33,021 bases of DNA from Prevotella sp. (lineage in GTDB: Bacteria; Bacteroidota; Bacteroidia; Bacteroidales; Bacteroidaceae), in the NCBI GenBank assembly GCA_016281055.1, contig JAEEHW010000066.1, positions 1 through 33,021 of the forward strand, read 5' to 3'. Under the pieces are notes generated by a model that saw only the letters and a list, made by a program, of their open reading frames with translations, searched no databases and had not been told where the DNA came from. The translations under genes were made by a program, and so were the position numbers. Below are positions 8,090-15,666 of this stretch, one piece after another; within the stretch, counting starts at the first letter, position 1, and the number at the start of each line of letters is the position of its first letter.

Positions 8090-9709
8090 ATGGCAAACGT
8101 AGAATTCAAGTATGCGCCAATGTTTCAGCTTGGCGAAGACAAAACAGAGTACCGCCTCATATCGAAGGAAGGCGTAAGCGTAGGCGACTTTGAGGGCACA
8201 CCAATCCTCAAAGTTACGAAAGAGGCCCTGGAACTGCTCACCACGCAGGCTTTCCACGACGTGAACTTCATGCTCCGCCGCGAGCACAACGAGAAGGTGG
8301 CGGCCATCCTCAACGACCCGCAGGCTTCAGACAATGACAAGTACGTGGCTCTCACCATGCTGCGCAACGCAGAGGTGGCTTGCAAGGGACAGCTGCCTTT
8401 CTGTCAGGACACCGGCACGGCAATCATCCACGGCGAGAAGGGCCAGCAGGTGTGGACCGGATTCGAGGATGAGGAACCGCTTGCCAAGGGCGTTTACAAC
8501 ACATATACCGAGGACAACCTGCGCTATTCGCAGAATGCGCCTCTGGACATGTATAACGAGGTAAACACGCGCTGCAACCTCCCTGCGCAGATTGACATCG
8601 AGGCAACGCACGGCATGGAGTACCGCTTCCTCTGTGTGGTAAAAGGCGGCGGCTCTGCCAACAAGACATACCTGTATCAGGAGACCAAGGCACGCATACA
8701 GAATCCCGGCACGCTCGTACCGTTCCTCGTGGAGAAGATGAAGAGCCTCGGCACTGCAGCATGTCCTCCTTATCACATCGCCTTCGTCATCGGCGGCACA
8801 TCGGCAGAGAAGAACCTGCTGACCGTCAAGCTCGCATCAACAAAGTTCTATGACTCTCTGCCTACCACGGGTGACGAGACCGGCCGCGCATTCCGCGACG
8901 TGGAACTGGAGAAGCAACTGCTTGAGGAAGCAAAGAAGATAGGTTTCGGAGCACAGTTCGGCGGCACTGCCTTTGCCCATGACGTGCGTGTGGTACGCCT
9001 GCCACGCCACGGCGCATCATGCCCTATAGGACTGGGCGTGTCATGCTCTGCCGACCGCAACATAAAGGCTAAGATAAACAAGGACGGCATCTGGATTGAG
9101 AAGATGGACGACAAACCATACGAGCTCATACCTGAGGCACTGCGCCAGGCAGGCGAGGGCGATGCCATACAGATAAACCTTGACCAGCCAATCTCTGAGG
9201 TCTGCAAGGAACTGTCGAAGTATCCTGTGTCAACCCGCGTGAGCCTTAACGGCACAATCATCGTGGCACGCGACATAGCACATGCCAAGATCAAGGCACG
9301 CCTTGATGCAGGCGAGGGCATGCCGCAGTACTTCAAGGACCATCCGGTGCTCTATGCCGGACCGGCAAAGACTCCGCAGGGTATGCCGTGCGGTTCTATG
9401 GGACCGACCACAGCTAACCGTATGGACCCATACACCGATGAGTTCCAGGACAACGGCGGCTCGCTGATAATGATAGCAAAGGGCAACCGCACACAAGTGG
9501 TGACCGACGCCTGCAAGAAGCACGGCGGATTCTACCTCGGTTCCATCGGCGGTCCTGCAGCTTTCCTTTCCTCAAGCAACATCAAGAGCATTGAGTGCGT
9601 GGAGTATCCTGAGCTCGGCATGGAGGCCATCTGGAAGATACGCGTGGAGAACTTCCCGGCATTTATCCTCGTTGACGACAAGGGCAACGACTTCTTCCAG
9701 CAGTTTTAG
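8090..9709 (+). CDS. fum: Class I (iron-sulfur) fumarate hydratase
   Basis: Oxygen-sensitive [4Fe-4S] enzyme that interconverts fumarate and malate, used in the reductive branch leading to succinate in these anaerobes. Family motifs: [12 protein letters not shown] (cluster Cys), [44 protein letters not shown] (cluster Cys region), [16 protein letters not shown] and [15 protein letters not shown]. The length of 539 aa fits the single-chain class I form, with alpha and beta parts joined. The sequence is GC-richer than its surroundings and looks well conserved. It ends the operon that starts with the glycosyltransferase. Confidence 0.94.
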   Translation: MANVEFKYAPMFQLGEDKTEYRLISKEGVSVGDFEGTPILKVTKEALELLTTQAFHDVNFMLRREHNEKVAAILNDPQASDNDKYVALTMLRNAEVACKGQLPFCQDTGTAIIHGEKGQQVWTGFEDEEPLAKGVYNTYTEDNLRYSQNAPLDMYNEVNTRCNLPAQIDIEATHGMEYRFLCVVKGGGSANKTYLYQETKARIQNPGTLVPFLVEKMKSLGTAACPPYHIAFVIGGTSAEKNLLTVKLASTKFYDSLPTTGDETGRAFRDVELEKQLLEEAKKIGFGAQFGGTAFAHDVRVVRLPRHGASCPIGLGVSCSADRNIKAKINKDGIWIEKMDDKPYELIPEALRQAGEGDAIQINLDQPISEVCKELSKYPVSTRVSLNGTIIVARDIAHAKIKARLDAGEGMPQYFKDHPVLYAGPAKTPQGMPCGSMGPTTANRMDPYTDEFQDNGGSLIMIAKGNRTQVVTDACKKHGGFYLGSIGGPAAFLSSSNIKSIECVEYPELGMEAIWKIRVENFPAFILVDDKGNDFFQQF

Positions 9710-9879
9710 TGGGGGCTTCACTTTGATGTGACTTTTGCAGGGTCCTGTGCTGAAACGCTACATAGTATAGGTGGGGTGATTTGTGAACAAATGACGCATC
9801 GGAAATCGTTTTTAACTGCCTTTTCCTTGCGATAGAAATCACCAACTGCAATTTTGCTCTCAAATATCGCAAGCATTTT

Positions 9880-9922
9880 AATTTGGCGTAAGATGTTAGT
9901 ATAAAACATCTTACGCCAAATT
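9880..9922. terminator. 18-bp perfect hairpin followed by T-rich DNA
   Basis: AATTTGGCGTAAGATGTT (9880-9897) and its exact reverse complement (9905-9922) flank a 7-nt loop, and TTGTTTTT follows. It may terminate fumarase transcription, but it lies 170 nt after the stop codon and inside the 393-bp inverted-repeat segment. It could therefore be part of that element instead. Confidence 0.55.
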
Positions 9923-9949
9923 TTGTTTTTGCGGCAATCGGTTGTAATT

Positions 9950-10034
9950 GTAATATGATGCATATTACATTGTAATATGGCATCTTTTACCACCTAATAG
10001 CATCCTTTTTACACCATAAAAGCACCCGTTTTAA
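9950..10034. repeat. 22-bp-period array A: four 19-bp units with 3-bp spacers
   Basis: Units start at 9950, 9972, 9994 and 10016. The first two are GTAATATGATGCATATTAC and GTAATATGGCATCTTTTAC; the third and fourth are more diverged (CTAATAG...TTTTTAC and ATAAAAG...GTTTTAA). The spacers are ATT, CAC and ACC. It matches the arrays at 22629 and 32750 in unit length and period. Confidence 0.75.
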
Positions 10035-10060
10035 TGCATAATTCATAATGCATGATTCAT
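10033..10060 (+). repeat. 14-bp tandem duplication
   Basis: AATGCATAATTCAT (10033-10046) is followed directly by AATGCATGATTCAT (10047-10060), one mismatch. It is AT-rich simple sequence at the right edge of array A. Confidence 0.6.
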
Positions 10061-10231
10061 AATTGTTGCCTATATCTCATGACTTTTGTCACGTGCGACC
10101 TGTGTATTTTACATTGTTAATAAATTTAACATCTCTTTTGCACTTTTTTGTCATGCGTCATTTGTTCACAAAATTGTATTTCCGTCAGAGGTGTTTTTTC
10201 TTCGTCAATAGGGGTTAATGTGGTCTGTCGT

Positions 10232-10262
10232 TTTGCATATTTCAAAATTTTGTGTATCTTTG
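10232..10262 (+). promoter_or_regulatory. Predicted promoter of the Y-family polymerase operon
   Basis: TTTG at 10232-10235, 19 nt, then TATCTTTG at 10255-10262. The start site would be near 10268, about 35 nt before the ATG. I see no clear LexA-like or other operator between the promoter and the gene. Confidence 0.65.
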
Positions 10263-10302
10263 CACAGAAAAAGAAACGTGCGTGTTGCGGTGGCGTTGAC
10301 AA

Positions 10303-11808
10303 ATGAATAACCAGCGAACATATATTGCCATCGACCTGAAGTCATTCTATGCTTCGGTGGAGTGTGTGGACAGGGGGCTTGACCCACTGACCACGAATCT
10401 CGTCGTGGCAGATGTGAGCAGAACAGACAAGACTATCTGCCTGGCAGTGTCACCGTCGCTGAAAGCATATGGGATAGGAGGGCGTGCCAGATTGTTCGAG
10501 GTGGTTCAGAGAGTACGCAATATAAACGAAGAGCGCAGACGACAGGCGGGATGGAGAATGACGGGAAAGTCGTATGACGACCCAGAGGTGAGGGCACATC
10601 CAGAACTGGAACTCGACTACATAGCCGCACCGCCGCGGATGGCACATTATATAGAGGTAAGCACAAAGGTATATGAGACATACCTGAAATACATAGCACC
10701 GGAAGACATACATGTCTATAGCATCGACGAGGTGTTTATGGATGTGACGGCATATCTGGACACATATAAGATGACGGCCCATGAGCTTGCCATGAGGATG
10801 ATTCGTGACGTTCTCGCCAGGACGGGTATTACGGCAACGGCCGGCATAGGCACCAATATGTATCTGTGCAAGGTTGCCATGGACATCATGGCTAAGAAAT
10901 CGCCTGCAGACAAGGATGGCGTACGTATAGCAGAACTGGATGAGATGTCATACAGACAGCAGTTGTGGGACTACCGCCCAATCACGAAATTCTGGCGTGT
11001 GGGGCGTGGCATAGCCGACAAACTGGCGGTGTACGGCATTGATACCATGGGAAAACTTGCGCGGATGTCGGTGAAGAACGAGGGACTGCTGTATCGTCTG
11101 TTCGGTGTGAATGCCGAGTTGCTGATAGACCACGCATGGGGATGGGAACCATGCACTATGGAAGCAGTGAAGGCTTACAGGCCAGAGACTAACTCCTTCA
11201 GCAGCGGACAAGTGCTGCAAAGTCCGTACGACTGTAAGAAGGCGCGCGTGGTGATACATGAAATGGCTGACCAGATGGCACTGAAGCTCGTGGCTAACCG
11301 CCTGGTGGCAGGTCAGGTCATAGTAAGTGTGGGCTATGACAGGGAAAGCCTGGCCAACCCGGAAATTAGTGCCAAATATCACGGTGAGGTGGTGACAGAC
11401 CATTATGGACGTCAGGTGCCGAAACATGTTCATGGAACAGCTAACCTTAACAGACAGACATCTTCGTCAAAACTGATAACGAAGGCAGTACTGGATGTGT
11501 ATGACCGGGTGGTCAACAAGGACTTGCTGATACGAAGACTCAACATAACGGTCAACCATGTTGTGGACGAAACATCCGTCAACAGTAAAAAGATGCCGGA
11601 GCAGCTGAATCTGTTTACTGACTATGAGGCATTGAGGGAAAAAGAACGGAAGGAGCAGGCGGCACTCGACAAAGAAAGACGTGTGCAGGAAGCGCAACTG
11701 GCAATAAAGCAGAGGTATGGAAAAAATGCTATCCTCAAGGGACTGAACTTTGAGGATGGGGCGACGGCTAAGGAACGAAACGAACAGATAGGAGGACATA
11801 AGGCATGA
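10303..11808 (+). CDS. Y-family translesion DNA polymerase (UmuC/DinB/UvrX type)
   Basis: Error-prone polymerase for lesion bypass. Catalytic motifs: YIAIDLKSFYASVEC (first catalytic Asp, then the F-Y-A-S-V-E steric-gate region) and VYSIDEVFMDVT (Asp-Glu metal ligands). ATAGIGTNMYLCKVAMDIMAKK is the usual conserved palm segment. GRGIADKLAVYGIDTMGKLARM is the helix-hairpin-helix of the thumb, and the little-finger domain follows. EQLNLFTDYEA near the C-terminus resembles a beta-clamp-binding motif (QLNLF). At 501 aa it is longer than DinB and closer in layout to the Gram-positive UvrX/YqjW group. The last base-pairs overlap a YolD-like gene, as in that group. Confidence 0.88.
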   Translation: MNNQRTYIAIDLKSFYASVECVDRGLDPLTTNLVVADVSRTDKTICLAVSPSLKAYGIGGRARLFEVVQRVRNINEERRRQAGWRMTGKSYDDPEVRAHPELELDYIAAPPRMAHYIEVSTKVYETYLKYIAPEDIHVYSIDEVFMDVTAYLDTYKMTAHELAMRMIRDVLARTGITATAGIGTNMYLCKVAMDIMAKKSPADKDGVRIAELDEMSYRQQLWDYRPITKFWRVGRGIADKLAVYGIDTMGKLARMSVKNEGLLYRLFGVNAELLIDHAWGWEPCTMEAVKAYRPETNSFSSGQVLQSPYDCKKARVVIHEMADQMALKLVANRLVAGQVIVSVGYDRESLANPEISAKYHGEVVTDHYGRQVPKHVHGTANLNRQTSSSKLITKAVLDVYDRVVNKDLLIRRLNITVNHVVDETSVNSKKMPEQLNLFTDYEALREKERKEQAALDKERRVQEAQLAIKQRYGKNAILKGLNFEDGATAKERNEQIGGHKA

Positions 11809-11975
11809 CAGACAGTTACGAAGATATCATAAACCTGCCACATTATGAACCCAAACACCATCCGCGTATGTCAATGTGTAACCGTGCGGCACAGTTTGCA
11901 CCCTTTGCGGCATTGACTGGCTATGGGGCAGCTATCAGTGAAACGGCTCGCAAACAGATGGAGTCGGATGACTGA
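11805..11975 (+). CDS. Short YolD-like protein
   Basis: This 56-aa gene overlaps the polymerase stop by 4 nt (ATGA). It contains HHPRMSMCNRAAQFAPFAAL followed by TGYGAAISETAR, the hallmark of YolD-like proteins, which accompany UvrX-type polymerases in Firmicutes and are thought to modulate them. Full-length members are, to my knowledge, near 100 residues. This one stops soon after the conserved core (KQMESDD), so it is a short form or has lost its C-terminal half. No continuation of the family is evident in the other frames after 11975. Confidence 0.8.
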   Translation: MTDSYEDIINLPHYEPKHHPRMSMCNRAAQFAPFAALTGYGAAISETARKQMESDD

Positions 11976-12043
11976 TTTTGGCGGTTTTTTACGCTCATGG
12001 ACAAAGAAGAAACATTTTCCATATAAAAAGTAAACATCATTTT

Positions 12044-12074
12044 TTTGTAAATATATTTTTTTAGATTACCTTTG
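12044..12074 (+). promoter_or_regulatory. Predicted promoter of the hemicellulose-enzyme operon
   Basis: TTTG at 12044-12047, 19 nt, then TACCTTTG at 12067-12074. The start site would be near 12080, leaving a leader of about 48 nt before the esterase. It is the best-fitting promoter found before the closely spaced genes at 12128-22569. Confidence 0.65.
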
Positions 12075-12127
12075 CGTCTGTTTTTAAGAATTTATAGAAA
12101 AACCTTTGTAATATCAATCATTAAGAC

Positions 12128-13072
12128 ATGAATAAAATTTTACTTTCGATTATCATGCCGTGTCTGACCGCCGTGACTATGGCGCAGCCGGCAGGAGGCT
12201 TCGGTGGCTTCCAGATGCCACAGGTGAATTTGGAAACCAGCCAGGAGTGGAAGAACGTAAACTACGCAGGTGATGACAAGGCTTATCATACTTGTGACAT
12301 ATACCTGCCGAAGAAAGAAGCTGCCAGTTATCCAGTGGTGATACATGTCTATGGCAGTGCATGGTTTAGCAACAGCAGCAAGGGTGCCGCAGACCTCGGC
12401 ACAATAGTCAAGGCTCTGCTCGATGCCGGCTATGCCGTAGTGTGCCCAAACCACCGTTCAAGTGGTGATGCCAAGTGGCCGGCACAGATTCACGACATAC
12501 GTGCCGTGATACGTTTTGTGCGTGGTGAGGCAAAGAAATATAAGTTCGACCCGTCGTTCGTGGCTACCAGTGGTTTCTCAAGCGGTGGCCATCTCGCCTC
12601 TACTGCTGCCACCACCAGCGGCACCAAAAAGATGAAGGTGGGAACCGTTGATATAGACCTGGAAGGCGATTTGGGAAACTATACCAAGGAAAGCAGCGCA
12701 GTAAATGCTGCATGCGACTGGTCTGGACCTATTGACCTGACAGCTATGGACTGTGGTGAGCATATGACAATGGGCGCAGACAGTCCGGAGGACGTATTGC
12801 TTAATTCAAAGTTGGACAAAGAACCAGACAAGTATCTCAGTCTGAGTGCCACCACCTACATTGACAAGAATGATCCACCGGTTATCATCTTCCATGGTGA
12901 GAAGGACAATGTGGTGCCATGCTGTCAGGGACGGAAGTTCTATGAGTTGTTGCAGGCTGCAGGCGTGAAAACAGAAGCTACATTCGTGCCTGAGGGCGGA
13001 CACGGTATGGGTATGTACAGCGAAGAGAACTTACAGAAGATGGTTAACTTCCTCAACGCTGTTCGCAAATAA
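12128..13072 (+). CDS. Exported alpha/beta-hydrolase carbohydrate esterase (BD-FAE-like)
   Basis: Serine esterase likely to remove acetyl or feruloyl groups from plant polysaccharides. A signal peptide ends near AQPAGG. It is followed by a short Gly/Phe/Gln segment and the hydrolase fold from about residue 45: YPVVIHVYGSAW (oxyanion strand), VCPNHRSS, GFSSGGH (nucleophile Ser151), IIFHGEKDNVVP (catalytic Asp) and PEGGHGMG (catalytic His). The usual HGGG oxyanion motif is replaced by HVYGS. The length of 314 aa is normal. It begins a run of exported carbohydrate enzymes with short gaps (34 nt to the next). The exact ester substrate cannot be told from sequence. Confidence 0.85.
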   Translation: MNKILLSIIMPCLTAVTMAQPAGGFGGFQMPQVNLETSQEWKNVNYAGDDKAYHTCDIYLPKKEAASYPVVIHVYGSAWFSNSSKGAADLGTIVKALLDAGYAVVCPNHRSSGDAKWPAQIHDIRAVIRFVRGEAKKYKFDPSFVATSGFSSGGHLASTAATTSGTKKMKVGTVDIDLEGDLGNYTKESSAVNAACDWSGPIDLTAMDCGEHMTMGADSPEDVLLNSKLDKEPDKYLSLSATTYIDKNDPPVIIFHGEKDNVVPCCQGRKFYELLQAAGVKTEATFVPEGGHGMGMYSEENLQKMVNFLNAVRK

Positions 13073-13106
13073 TTGTGCATGGTGCATAAACAACTAACTA
13101 CAAACA

Positions 13107-15659
13107 ATGAAAAAAATCCTTTTAAGCTTATCAATCATCATTTCATGCTTGTCGTTTACTAATGCGACGGCACAAACCACTGTAAGAATTGATGCCACAA
13201 AGACCCACCAGCGTATTACTGGTTTCGGCGGCTTTGTATGCTCACCGAGTTTCGGCTACGGTCACATGACAGAAGCAGAAATCAAGAAAGTGTGGGGCTC
13301 AACGAGTACCCTGGGCTGCAACATCATGCGTCTATATATCCCCATAGGCAAGAACTATTGGAGTCAGTCGCTGAATACGGCAAAGCTTGCAAAGCAGATG
13401 GGACTCATAGTGTTCGCCTCACCGTGGGGACAGCCTGCGGAATGGAAGACCAATGGCAGTAGCGATGCCGTGAACGCCAGCGGCGAATGGGGAAGCCTGA
13501 AAGAAGAGAACTGGCCTGACTATGCGCAGTATCTGGAGGCTTATGTACAGTATCTGCGCAATAACGGCGTGGAACTGGATGCCATATCAATACAGAATGA
13601 ACCCGATATGGATTGTAAATATGCCGGTTGTAAGTGGACTCCAGAGCAAATAGCAAATTTCGTAAAGACATACGGTGCCAGCATCAGCTGTCTGGTGATA
13701 GCACCGGAGTCCGTGGGAGCCAGCGACCACTATGCCAATGCGCTGAACAATGCCGATGTGCTTGCAGGCTTCGACATCTACGGCGGTCACCAGTATGGCG
13801 GAATAGGTTCGTCATACAAGAACCTTGCTGCAAAGGGCAAGGAGATATGGATGACGGAATATCTCATCAACTGGAATGAGAATCAGCCGACTGCCCGTGA
13901 TTTCGATTTTACAAAAGACTTCTTCAACTTCTTCCGTGCCATCAATACGTGCATGCTCGGCGATTTCAACGCATGGATTCACTATGCTTCCAAGCGCTAC
14001 TACGCCATGTTGGGCGACGGAACTAATGGTACGTCGAGTGGCACAATAACCAAACGCGGCTACATCATGGCACACTTTGCAAAGCATGTGACAGGCATGA
14101 CACGCGTTGATGCCGATCTCAGTGCTGCAGGTCTGGAAGGTTCTGCTTACCTTTCGCAGACGGGTGACACAGTGGTGGTCGTTATGGCTAATGATGCAGC
14201 TAACTCAGTAGAGATGACAATGGACCTGCCTTTCTATACACAGTATGGCAAGTTCTACTGCACTACAAGCAGTTATAACAAGAAACTTACGACGTTGACT
14301 CTCGATGCTGAGACCTGCCGTCCAGTCGTTAGTGTTCCGTCGAACAGCGTCAGCACGGTGCTGTTTGTGAAGAGCCGTGAGCGTCAGGTGTCAAATATGA
14401 CAGGCACAAAAACATGTTTCGACCGCATAGATGATATGATAACTACCAAGACTGGTTTCGGTACGAAATATAAGTTGAGTGGTGCAACCGCTACTCTTGA
14501 CCATAGCAATCCGCTTATATCAGCGAATACAAGTTCGTCAAACGGCTATGTATCGCTGGATGACCGCTACAGCCGACTGGTGTTTAATGTGAAGAAGGTG
14601 TCATCTACAATGAATTACAATTCATCGGAGACCACACTCCGCTTCATTAATTCAAAGGGAGTCACATCTACACATAATTATGGAGTGGTTGACGTGAGTC
14701 GCAAAGATGACTTCAGCATGATCTTCGACTTGACACCGGCAGCACTGCCAAATGGATGCAAGGGACTGATGTCACTGTCAAACGACAACTGGTCATCTAT
14801 ACTTACGTTTACATTTGGTGATGTTTATCTTGACAATGGTTTCGGTGCAACATACGCTGCAACGCTGAGCGGCGCGTATGTGGAGGATGACGGCAATGTG
14901 CTTGACTATACCTCTGATGCTCGTTGCACAAGTATTGACATGACGGCATGTACGGATGTTCCGTCGGAGTATCCGTGGTTGCAGGGTACAAACCGTGTGG
15001 TTTGGCTTCCAGAAAACAGCACGGCAACAGGTGCTAACATCATACAGAACGGTACCTGCAGCAATCTTGTACTCACTGCCGACGGCGGTACATTCCGTCC
15101 GCTCCATTCCTTCATGGCAAGTGAGGCAACATTCACTGCACAGATAGAAGGCTGTCGTCTGCTTATGCTGCCATTCGCTGCCGCAGTGCCACAGGGTGTG
15201 ACGGCATACAGCATAGCTGACGACCAGACATTGACACAGATTGATGCCATACCTGCTCACACTCCGGTGCTTGTAGTGACTGACGAGCCAGGCACGGTGG
15301 TGTTCAGCGGTGAGGGCGAAGTGTCATTTGCCAAGTCACCGATAGCTGACAAACTGCGTGGCACCTACACTCCAGTACAGTTGTTTGCCGGTGACTATGT
15401 GTTGGCACAGCAGGACGGACAGTGGGGCTTCCAGCGTGTGGAGAGCCAGTCGGTGCTCAATCCATTCGATGTGTATGCTACCATCAATTCGCAGGAGACA
15501 TTCATTCCTCTCGAACTGCCAGCCGACGGTATCACACAGACCGTTGATGTGGCTAAGAAGAATGACTCTAAGATATATGACCTGCAGGGTCGCCCTGTGA
15601 CATCAAAGCAACTGAGACCAGGTATCTACATTAGCAACGGAATAAAAATATTGAAATAA
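13107..15659 (+). CDS. Exported GH30 glycoside hydrolase with C-terminal extension
   Basis: The signal peptide ends near ATAQ. The GH30 catalytic barrel spans about residues 25-330: ITGFGGFVCSPS, CNIMRLYIP, FASPWGQPAEWKTN, SIQNEPDMD (acid/base Glu165) and KEIWMTEYL (nucleophile Glu251). The usual GH30 beta side domain follows to about residue 430. GH30 enzymes include glucuronoxylanases and other endo-xylanases; the neighbours favour xylan. The second half (about 430-820) I do not recognise; it looks like beta-sandwich or carbohydrate-binding material. The last about 30 residues (KIYDLQGRPVTSKQLRPGIY...) are a C-terminal motif common on exported Prevotella proteins and similar to type IX secretion sorting tails. 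It sits 7 nt before the GH43 gene. Confidence 0.88.
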   Translation: MKKILLSLSIIISCLSFTNATAQTTVRIDATKTHQRITGFGGFVCSPSFGYGHMTEAEIKKVWGSTSTLGCNIMRLYIPIGKNYWSQSLNTAKLAKQMGLIVFASPWGQPAEWKTNGSSDAVNASGEWGSLKEENWPDYAQYLEAYVQYLRNNGVELDAISIQNEPDMDCKYAGCKWTPEQIANFVKTYGASISCLVIAPESVGASDHYANALNNADVLAGFDIYGGHQYGGIGSSYKNLAAKGKEIWMTEYLINWNENQPTARDFDFTKDFFNFFRAINTCMLGDFNAWIHYASKRYYAMLGDGTNGTSSGTITKRGYIMAHFAKHVTGMTRVDADLSAAGLEGSAYLSQTGDTVVVVMANDAANSVEMTMDLPFYTQYGKFYCTTSSYNKKLTTLTLDAETCRPVVSVPSNSVSTVLFVKSRERQVSNMTGTKTCFDRIDDMITTKTGFGTKYKLSGATATLDHSNPLISANTSSSNGYVSLDDRYSRLVFNVKKVSSTMNYNSSETTLRFINSKGVTSTHNYGVVDVSRKDDFSMIFDLTPAALPNGCKGLMSLSNDNWSSILTFTFGDVYLDNGFGATYAATLSGAYVEDDGNVLDYTSDARCTSIDMTACTDVPSEYPWLQGTNRVVWLPENSTATGANIIQNGTCSNLVLTADGGTFRPLHSFMASEATFTAQIEGCRLLMLPFAAAVPQGVTAYSIADDQTLTQIDAIPAHTPVLVVTDEPGTVVFSGEGEVSFAKSPIADKLRGTYTPVQLFAGDYVLAQQDGQWGFQRVESQSVLNPFDVYATINSQETFIPLELPADGITQTVDVAKKNDSKIYDLQGRPVTSKQLRPGIYISNGIKILK

Positions 15660-15666
15660 GAAAACA

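Larger units (their letters stand above)
9780..10172. mobile_element. Candidate 393-bp MITE-like segment with 20-bp perfect terminal inverted repeats
   Basis: TTTGTGAACAAATGACGCAT at 9780-9799 recurs as its exact reverse complement at 10153-10172. No open reading frame of note lies between. Inside are a long hairpin (9880-9922), a 22-bp-period repeat array (9950-10034) and a 14-bp tandem duplication (10033-10060). I see no clear target-site duplication outside the repeats, so mobility is inferred only. Confidence 0.5.
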
